NCBI RefSeq assembly: GCF_004795915.1
Contig: NZ_CP039253.1
Coordinates: 3,561,501-3,625,500, forward strand
Direction: 5' to 3'
DNA length: 64,000 nt
Origin: Rhodococcus sp. PAMC28707
Lineage (GTDB): Bacteria > Actinomycetota > Actinomycetes > Mycobacteriales > Mycobacteriaceae
Below are positions 57,337-64,000 of the stretch, piece after piece. Every line of letters begins with the position of its first letter. Position 1 is the first letter of the stretch. The notes under the pieces are model-generated. The model did no database searches, was not told the origin of the DNA, and saw only the letters and a program-made list of their open reading frames with translations. A program made the position numbers and the translations under genes.

Positions 57337-60300
57337 TCAGGCACCGCTCGCGTAGAGCTCACCGACCTGCATCATGCGGCTGGTACGTAGCGCGAGATCC
57401 AGGCAGAGCCGGAGCCGCTCGGCGGTCTGCTCGGTGAGGCGCTTCTGATTGAACTGAGCCAACGTCTGGCGGAATAGATCCGACTGTGCCAAGGCGTTGC
57501 CGTCGGCGACGAACATCATCGCATTCGCAATCTCTTCCGGGCTGATCTCTCCGAGTGGTCGAGTGATTGCTGATTGCGTGATGCGAAACCCGCGCCACTG
57601 TTCTGAATCCAACCCGGCCGGCCAGACGAAGTCACCACCCCGGCCACTGCGGACCAGCTCGGCCGGGATGCACCGCTCGATCGATTCCTTCCGAGCGGCC
57701 CGCAGGCGATCGAAGCCGAATCGAGTGCCAATCTGTCGGCATAACCGGTCCACTTCGATGGGGCCCTCAATCTCCACGACCGCACGAATCGCGTCGACGA
57801 TGGTTGCACGAACACTAGGAGACTTGTCCCGTTCGAGATCCTCGCGGCTGCCCAGCCGCGTCGTCGGCGCCTCCAGATACAGCGCGGACTTCTCGTGGAT
57901 GTTGCGCGTGGTGGACAGTCGTATCTGATGTTGCTCCTCGATGGCACTCGCGATCCGGGCGGCCTCGAGGTCCGGTTTCACCGGTGCGGACGCGTCCTTC
58001 GGCTCAAGGTCCACAGGTTCGTCGAACCCTCTGTCGAGGGATTCGGGAGCGGCCGTCGCGGTCAACTCTTCGAGGGATGCTTGCCAATCCTCGGCGTCGG
58101 AATCACGAGTTGCTGCGCGTTCCTCGTCGGACTGCGCTGCGCGCGCAAGGGCCTCGGAAATGCGATCGAGCACCGCGTCCGGGTTGTCGATCCACTCCGG
58201 CAGCCAGACGCGAACCAGGCCGCCCCAGCCCATCATTGATTGGAGGAGTAGGGGAGTCATGTCCCGGTCGGAGACGGTGGGGCGCTTTGCCCACTGTGGT
58301 CCATCGGTCAGCACTGCAACCTGCCAATGAGAATTGCCAGGTTGGCGGACAACCAGATCAAGCACGAAGTCGGACAACCCGTACCTTGGGCGCACTTCGT
58401 AGCCACGTTCTATCAAAGCTGTGCCCAAGGAACGGAGCACGGCGTCGACAGACTCCCACCGAACGTCGCTCTCTGTAACTTCGCTGATTTGGGCGGTCCG
58501 TTCCAGGTACCCACGCAGATGTGCCATTCCGACGGAGTTCGTTCGGTTGAGGTCGATATCCGCGGGATCAAACGAGGTGAACACGATGACCTTGCGTCGC
58601 GCCCGCGTGATGGCGACGTTCCACCGCTTCTCACCACCGGCTCGGGTCAGCGGACCGAAATTCAGCACCAGCTTGGAGTCACCGGGCTTCTTGGAAAACG
58701 CAGTCGAGAACAGAATGACATCCCGTTCGTCACCCTGTACGTTCTCCAAGTTCTTCACGAAAAGGCCGTCTTCTTTGTCTTCTCGGAGATGCTCCGCCAC
58801 CAGGGGGTCTCGGCACTCCTCCAAAAGATCGCGAACTAAGGTCTGCTGCTGAGCGTTGAACGTGACGATTCCGATGCTCTCGTTAGCCGTGTGCGCGTTG
58901 GCAAGTCGCTTACGCACCTCCCCAACGATGGCCTCCGCCTCCACGAGGTTGGTGCGATGGCGTTGTTTGGTGTTCTCGCGGTTGAAATGTCCCTGTACGC
59001 GACGCCATTCGACACCGAGCGAGTCGTTACCGCCCGGTGTGGGCAAGCTGGCCAGCCTGCCTTCGTAATATTTTTCGTTGGAGAACGCGATCAACGACTC
59101 GTCCTGGCTTCGGTAGTGCCAGGACAACCACTGGCGTGGGATCCCGGATTCGACAGCTTCGGAAAGAATGCTGTCGAGATCTTCTGGAACTACTTCCTCG
59201 TCGTCCAAGACGTCATCGCCGTCGCCGGCCGTCGCTTTGCCGACGGCAGTCGGTGGCATCTGCTGCGAATCGCCGACAATGACGCCCGACCGGCCGCGTC
59301 CCAGAGCGCCGACTGCCTGCGGCACGGTGACCTGTGACGCTTCGTCGAACACGACGACGTCGAAGGTCACTGTGCCGGGAGGGACGAACTGTGCCAGCGA
59401 GGTCGGACTGACGAAGAAGCACGGTGTCGCGGACACGATGTGGTCCGGATAGCGAGTGATCAGCTGCCGGAACGTTTGACCGCCACGCTTCGCATCGAGC
59501 AAGCGACGGAGTTTGCCCACCTCGTCGGTCAATTGCCCCGCTTTGAACGGTCTGCGCCCCAACAGCAGTGAGCGAAGTGCCACCACTTGCTCTTTGCGCT
59601 GAGCGTCGGCTGCAGCAGAAAAGTCGTCGACCTCGCCATAGCGCTGCTCAGGATCGAAGTGGACCAGGCCGGCTCGCCGCCGGCGTTCCTGCGCTGAGGT
59701 TGAGGCCACACCGCGTATGAAGGACAGCTCGGCATCCGACGACGAAACCGATCCACTGAGCAACTGATTGACGAAGTCTTGCAGGCCGGCCGACCGGAGC
59801 GGATCCAGATACGTGGTTGTCGAAGAATACTGCTGGACCGTGTGGATACCGTCGACACCGAGAGAATCGACCCATCGCCGGCAGTCCTTCGACCACTTAT
59901 GTTGCCAGGGATCGCTGCTGAGCCAACGGGCAAGCGACTCCGGGGTACTGCCGAGCGCAGCAACCCACTCTGTCCACCCCGCGGCGAGTGAGCGCACCGT
60001 TGCAATGTCGGTTTCGGAAATCGACCCACATTCGACGAGGAAGGACCACGACGCCGGATCGTTCCGTCGCAGCGAGGACGTGTTCTCGACGTGCTCGATG
60101 AGTGGCTGCAGGTGAGCCGCAGCATTGGGATCGAACGGACTCCACCATTGCGGTGCGAAGTCGAGTAGAAGATCCGTCATACGTCCGGTGACGTCGAGAG
60201 CGTCGGACCGCGCGTACGGAAGCGTCTGCAAGAGAGGCAGAGCCTGTTCCGGGCTGAGGGACACGCCAGTCGCGACAATCGGCTCGACGAGACGGTGAAA

Positions 60301-63300
60301 AGCCTCGACCCGCTTTTTTCTCATGAGCCCGCGGCCTGCGTCTGCGGCTGCCGTAACTACCGGCTCGATCTCACCGGTGGCGACGAACAAGGGTGTGAAG
60401 GTGTCCGACACGATCCGCACGGAATTGTGGAAGTCGGTGATGCGACGGAGAAGGTCGTCCCGCTCGCCGTGCCAGTCTTTGCGAGATGCCTTGTCCAGAA
60501 GCTCGATCGAGGGGACCGGAAACCGAGACAATTGTTCGGCATGGTCCGCCACGTCCCGGAGCGACGCAGCGTCGTTTGCCCGTTCGAGCGCGCCGTGCGT
60601 GAACGTGGAGGAGTGCGCAGAAGTGAGATCTCGGTCCATGCGAGACGCAAGGGTCGACAATGTCGCTTCGGAGACTGCGTCGTTCAGCGTCCCGACCAGG
60701 TTCCATTCGTTGTCGGTTGACGGACGGGCCGTGCGCGCGGACCTAGCAAAGAGTCGTAAAGAGTGTTCGATGTCGGCGATGGGGACCGGCGGCTGTGAGA
60801 CGAAGGAGTGGGGGATAACCGCTGTCGGACCGTCTGTCAGGCCCATCGCAGTGTCGCTGGCCGACCAGACGGACTGGCCGGCTCCGTTGACTTCGTGGAG
60901 TGCTTTCGGATACTCCGCCAGCGGCGCATGCCGGGAGCGCATCGTGGCTAGGCTGGCTTGCCACAATCGCTCGTTGTAATGCGCGTCCAGATCGATGGCC
61001 TTCTTCAGTTGGTCACGGATAGCTTGTGGCCGCTGATTCTTGCCGTGAAGGTCCAGCGTGAAATCGGATAGGCCGATCTTCTCGAGTCGTCGCTTCACCA
61101 CATCGAGGGCTGCCTGCTTTTCGGCGACGAACAGCACCGACTTACCCTGCATGAGGGTGTGCGCGATCAAGTTGGTGATCGTCTGCGACTTTCCCGTACC
61201 AGGAGGACCTTCGAGTACGAAGCTGTGTCCATCGGCCGCGAGTGCCACCGCGCGTAGCTGGGACCCGTCCGCAGGAATGGGAACGGGCACGTCGATCTCC
61301 TCGACCGGCACATTGTCGAGATCCTGACCCTTCGGGCGGGCGTTGTCGACGAAGGACTCGCCGGCGGAGTGCACGAGGTGGTGGACAATCGGGCTCTTTT
61401 GCAGAGTCTCCCAGTGTTCGTCGAGGTCCTTCCACATTCCGAAGGTGCCGAACTGGCAGATCCCGAGTGACGTGCATTCATCGATTCGGAAGGACAAGTT
61501 GTGCTCGACCAGCGATCCCCGGATTTGCTGGAGGGCAAGATCTATGTCGATTCCCGAATCGTCGGTCGGCGGGTTCTGCAACGCAGGAATGGAGGCGTTG
61601 TGTTTCAGACGTAGCCATTCCACAAGGCAATAGTTCGGGTTGGAGATCTCCGACGAGTCGATTGCGACCTTGAACGGTGCGTTCCCGGTTCCTCCCGTGA
61701 TTCTTACCGGAAGCAGAAAGAGGGGAGCTCGTGCCTCGCGTCCGGTCGACGTGGTGTGGATAAGCGCACCGAAAGTCAGGTAAAGATTCGCTGATCCGGT
61801 CTCTTCGAACATCGTTCGGGCCGACCGTTGCAGACTCTTGAGCTGAGTCGCGTACTTCGCCTTGGTGACTGCGGCGTAAAGCTTCTTGCTCTTCTGCAGG
61901 TACTCCAGAAGCACATCGTTGTCGATGTTCTGCGCCAGCCGCGCACCCCGGAGCTCGTGGATGTCGCTGATTTCGTCGTTCGGCATCAGTTCGATTGCCA
62001 CATCGGCGTGAACAAGGTCGTCGAGAATCGCCAGACCAGATTTTGGTATGTGGAGGTCGATGACCTCCTTGGCAGCTTTCAGATTCAGCAGCCTGTTTCG
62101 GGTGCTGAGGTCCAGCAGAGATCGTTTCCATTTCTGCACGCGGGCCGGGGAGTTATCGGTGGGGTCGAACACTGCGTCGTGCTCGGCGGCAGCTCGAACC
62201 AGATCGGATGGAAGCTCGATGCCGTCCGCCTCGGTGTCGGAGTCGTCATTCACGGTCTCGATCACGACGTCGTCCTGGGTCAGGAGCGGCCGGATACCGT
62301 CTTTGCGCGCCGTCGTCACCGCGGTGACGCCCAACAGTGTCTCCGGGGAGGCGAAGTGTCGTCGAGCCGTGGCGACGGCACTGGCGAAAGTCCCGGTACG
62401 TGCTGGGTCGTAGAACTGAGCCTCGACGGGGACGACGGTGTTGGACTCGACCAGGTTGACCATGGTGTTCGTGTCGGTCACCGTGGCGCTCGCGAGATTC
62501 GTCTCCTCACGCATGAAGCCTGCGAACGCATGACCCTGTTTGAGCCAGAGCACAGGACGCAGCCCAGCAGCTTCGAGGCACGCGGCGTAGGTGACTGCCA
62601 AGTCGATGCAGGTCCCGAGCCTCTCCTCCAACACCTGCGCTGTGGTTCGAATCTTCTGGCCGGAGCGCTCGAACGACGCCGGCGGGTTGATGTATCGAAT
62701 GCCTTTGGATCGGAGGGCTTCATAGATCGCGCCTGCGATGTAGGCGGCGCGCTCCGGTCCGGACTGGTATCCACCCAGCGACGAGTTGCCAGTCTGCTTC
62801 TCCAGGAGCGTGCTGGCGATGGCGAGGACCGACGAGACGGCCCGAGTGTTGGGCTGCACGAACGCAGACAGGGACGAATAATAGACCGGCGCGTTGAACC
62901 ACTCATTGTGCGCCAGAACCCTGATAGGCACCTTGAGTTGTATCGGTCGACTCCACACATGCTTGACGCTCACGTAAATGGTTGCCGGATAACTCTCGTT
63001 GAGTTCTTGCAGGTGATCGACCTCAGGCACGATCTCGGCGAAGTCGTCCCACTGGAGAGCAGAGCCCGGAGCGAGTGCACCGTCGTGCACGTCGTCGAAC
63101 TCGGGAGAGATGGGATGTCCACGGCCGAACAACTGGACCGATACATGGGTGTCGACCGCGTCTTGGCTCGACGCATTACGAATGGAAAGAGCCGTGATCA
63201 CAGGAATCCCGTTGTGGACCAGCGCGAGGTTCACCGCGGGGTGGGCGAACAACTCGACGACGAGGCCACCCTCCTCTGTTCGGTGAGTCGCGTCGGTCGG

Positions 63301-63315
63301 TTCGGGCTTGGTCAT
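57337..63315 (-). CDS. DUF4011 / UPF1-like helicase / DUF559-Vsr-like / DUF3320 giant protein (Hhe-like)
   Basis: 1992 residues, ATG 63315 with GGAG upstream. After a beta-rich N-terminus comes a transglutaminase-like segment (EERLGTCIDLAVTYAACLEA; LWLKQGHAFAGF, about 230-270). DUF4011 begins near 390 (KWKRSLLDLSTRNRLLNLKA). The superfamily 1B helicase shows LEGPPGTGKSQTITNL (K709), VVVFDEASQVTVPQA (about 1320), LSWHYRSQDESLI, NVQGDERDVILFS and RWNVAITRARRKVIVF. Then a Vsr/DUF559-like nuclease (SDFVLDLVVRQPGNSHWQVA; PTVSDRDMTP) and C-terminal DUF3320 (IEGPIEVDRLCRQIGTRFGF). This order is that of the Hhe defence protein (recalled from family knowledge). It is paired with a CBS-HEPN-like gene downstream and follows an HNH gene. 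Confidence 0.85.
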   Translation of the reverse strand: MTKPEPTDATHRTEEGGLVVELFAHPAVNLALVHNGIPVITALSIRNASSQDAVDTHVSVQLFGRGHPISPEFDDVHDGALAPGSALQWDDFAEIVPEVDHLQELNESYPATIYVSVKHVWSRPIQLKVPIRVLAHNEWFNAPVYYSSLSAFVQPNTRAVSSVLAIASTLLEKQTGNSSLGGYQSGPERAAYIAGAIYEALRSKGIRYINPPASFERSGQKIRTTAQVLEERLGTCIDLAVTYAACLEAAGLRPVLWLKQGHAFAGFMREETNLASATVTDTNTMVNLVESNTVVPVEAQFYDPARTGTFASAVATARRHFASPETLLGVTAVTTARKDGIRPLLTQDDVVIETVNDDSDTEADGIELPSDLVRAAAEHDAVFDPTDNSPARVQKWKRSLLDLSTRNRLLNLKAAKEVIDLHIPKSGLAILDDLVHADVAIELMPNDEISDIHELRGARLAQNIDNDVLLEYLQKSKKLYAAVTKAKYATQLKSLQRSARTMFEETGSANLYLTFGALIHTTSTGREARAPLFLLPVRITGGTGNAPFKVAIDSSEISNPNYCLVEWLRLKHNASIPALQNPPTDDSGIDIDLALQQIRGSLVEHNLSFRIDECTSLGICQFGTFGMWKDLDEHWETLQKSPIVHHLVHSAGESFVDNARPKGQDLDNVPVEEIDVPVPIPADGSQLRAVALAADGHSFVLEGPPGTGKSQTITNLIAHTLMQGKSVLFVAEKQAALDVVKRRLEKIGLSDFTLDLHGKNQRPQAIRDQLKKAIDLDAHYNERLWQASLATMRSRHAPLAEYPKALHEVNGAGQSVWSASDTAMGLTDGPTAVIPHSFVSQPPVPIADIEHSLRLFARSARTARPSTDNEWNLVGTLNDAVSEATLSTLASRMDRDLTSAHSSTFTHGALERANDAASLRDVADHAEQLSRFPVPSIELLDKASRKDWHGERDDLLRRITDFHNSVRIVSDTFTPLFVATGEIEPVVTAAADAGRGLMRKKRVEAFHRLVEPIVATGVSLSPEQALPLLQTLPYARSDALDVTGRMTDLLLDFAPQWWSPFDPNAAAHLQPLIEHVENTSSLRRNDPASWSFLVECGSISETDIATVRSLAAGWTEWVAALGSTPESLARWLSSDPWQHKWSKDCRRWVDSLGVDGIHTVQQYSSTTTYLDPLRSAGLQDFVNQLLSGSVSSSDAELSFIRGVASTSAQERRRRAGLVHFDPEQRYGEVDDFSAAADAQRKEQVVALRSLLLGRRPFKAGQLTDEVGKLRRLLDAKRGGQTFRQLITRYPDHIVSATPCFFVSPTSLAQFVPPGTVTFDVVVFDEASQVTVPQAVGALGRGRSGVIVGDSQQMPPTAVGKATAGDGDDVLDDEEVVPEDLDSILSEAVESGIPRQWLSWHYRSQDESLIAFSNEKYYEGRLASLPTPGGNDSLGVEWRRVQGHFNRENTKQRHRTNLVEAEAIVGEVRKRLANAHTANESIGIVTFNAQQQTLVRDLLEECRDPLVAEHLREDKEDGLFVKNLENVQGDERDVILFSTAFSKKPGDSKLVLNFGPLTRAGGEKRWNVAITRARRKVIVFTSFDPADIDLNRTNSVGMAHLRGYLERTAQISEVTESDVRWESVDAVLRSLGTALIERGYEVRPRYGLSDFVLDLVVRQPGNSHWQVAVLTDGPQWAKRPTVSDRDMTPLLLQSMMGWGGLVRVWLPEWIDNPDAVLDRISEALARAAQSDEERAATRDSDAEDWQASLEELTATAAPESLDRGFDEPVDLEPKDASAPVKPDLEAARIASAIEEQHQIRLSTTRNIHEKSALYLEAPTTRLGSREDLERDKSPSVRATIVDAIRAVVEIEGPIEVDRLCRQIGTRFGFDRLRAARKESIERCIPAELVRSGRGGDFVWPAGLDSEQWRGFRITQSAITRPLGEISPEEIANAMMFVADGNALAQSDLFRQTLAQFNQKRLTEQTAERLRLCLDLALRTSRMMQVGELYASGA

Positions 63316-63497
63316 CGGGTCTCCGTACTACTCGTTCGTTGCAGCTCCACCGGTGGGCATAAGAAAGACGTTGCACTCACCGTAAGAGATCGTCGCTAGT
63401 TGCGGGAACGTTCCATGGAATGCCGGCCATGGCCGCGAATCGATATTGTCGAAGGAGTGCGGCGGACGACCTCAGAATCAACTTTTGAGTTGATCGA

Positions 63498-64000
63498 CTA
63501 CTCGCATTCCGCGATGTCCGATAGTTCGATGCGGTATCCCTGCAGCCAAGAAAAGTCGACTTGTAGAGCTGTGATCTTGTTTCGGCCCAACCAGATTGGA
63601 GAGCCGTCTGGTTGAGAGGCATAGAGTCCCCGTGCCGATGCGACCACTCGATCGAATTGCGCGGGCCAGTCGATGGTTGCCGCCAATTCGGTGATGGGGT
63701 CGCGGCCGCGGTCGAGGGCTCGAAGGACGTGTGATCGTGCGGGCAACAGCTGAGATTTGCTGGTGTTGCAGGATGGGCAAGCCAACACCAAGTTCGCGAG
63801 ACCGTCGATCGCGACCCTCGACCATGGAAGAACATGGTCGACATGGGCTTCGGATCCCACACGCGTCGAACAGTAGAAGCACGACGGACCGAAGGCCTCG
63901 ATCAACGCGGCTTTGGGACGGATGAGCGCGATTCTGCTATTGCCGAACAGGTGGCCTTCGAGATCCGGCACGTTCTCTTCGAGGAAGCTATTCTTTCGCC
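63498..64000 (-). CDS. HNH endonuclease, 5' end outside the window
   Basis: At least 167 residues; the frame is open to the window edge, so the GTG at 63971 need not be the true start. The HNH core is CFYCSTRV, then HVDHVLPWSRVAIDG and LVLACPSCNTSKS: paired cysteines bind zinc and the DH and N positions are catalytic in this fold. The C-terminal ~70 residues carry no known motif. It is encoded on the same strand as the giant helicase 182 bp further on and may belong to its operon. Role as a DNA-cutting partner is inferred. Confidence 0.8.
   Translation of the reverse strand, partial: RKNSFLEENVPDLEGHLFGNSRIALIRPKAALIEAFGPSCFYCSTRVGSEAHVDHVLPWSRVAIDGLANLVLACPSCNTSKSQLLPARSHVLRALDRGRDPITELAATIDWPAQFDRVVASARGLYASQPDGSPIWLGRNKITALQVDFSWLQGYRIELSDIAECE

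Overview
The window looks like a defence and mobile-element island from a high-GC actinomycete, probably a Mycobacteriales genus such as Rhodococcus or Gordonia. The grounds are GC-rich codons, frequent GTG/TTG starts, typical actinobacterial IS families and a fragment of the ectoine gene ectB. No housekeeping gene, tRNA, rRNA or CRISPR array was recognised, and both window edges cut through genes.

Layout. (1) 1-1710: C-terminal part of a superfamily 2 helicase that starts outside the window. (2) 1.8-6.6 kb: nested insertion sequences. An IS1380 element sits inside an IS481 remnant with a TTTAG target duplication, and an IS110 element sits inside an IS3/IS407-type element. A piece of ectB lies between the two nests. 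(3) 7.0-11.6 kb: a two-gene restriction-modification system resembling Eco57I (a stand-alone adenine methyltransferase plus a fused nuclease-methyltransferase). (4) 11.8-16.5 kb: a second IS graveyard with two IS3-family elements that keep their ends and target duplications, plus decayed IS3 and IS30 copies. (5) 16.6-38.0 kb: the most unusual part, six genes read leftwards from about 38.0 kb. They are a DrmD-like SNF2 helicase, a DrmMI-like methyltransferase, an Mrr-like nuclease fused to a STAND NTPase, a 2122-residue helicase with a DUF1998-like zinc domain and a terminal nuclease-like domain, a GmrSD-type DUF262/HNH protein, and a UvrD-like helicase with a RelE-like N-terminus. It resembles class 1 DISARM at its promoter-proximal end but has no separate drmA, drmB or drmC. 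(6) 38.2-46.6 kb: a divergent two-gene operon resembling Druantia type III (DruH-like plus DruE-like). (7) 46.6-47.5 kb: two small genes, then an IS fragment. (8) 47.9-54.5 kb: a small unknown gene followed by an AddB-like nuclease and an AddA-like helicase-nuclease. (9) 54.4-56.0 kb: three small unknown genes. (10) 56.3-64 kb: a leftward set made of an HNH nuclease (cut by the window end), a 1992-residue DUF4011/UPF1-like helicase/nuclease-like/DUF3320 protein and a CBS-domain protein with a C-terminal HEPN-like motif.

How the genes may work together. Almost every intact non-transposon gene is a nuclease, helicase, methyltransferase or NTPase of a family known from anti-phage defence. Short gaps and ATGA/TAATG overlaps group them into about five operons. 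Regions 5 and 6 diverge from a 125-bp shared promoter region, and region 6 ends at a strong hairpin. Functions are inferred from motifs read by eye; no database search was possible.
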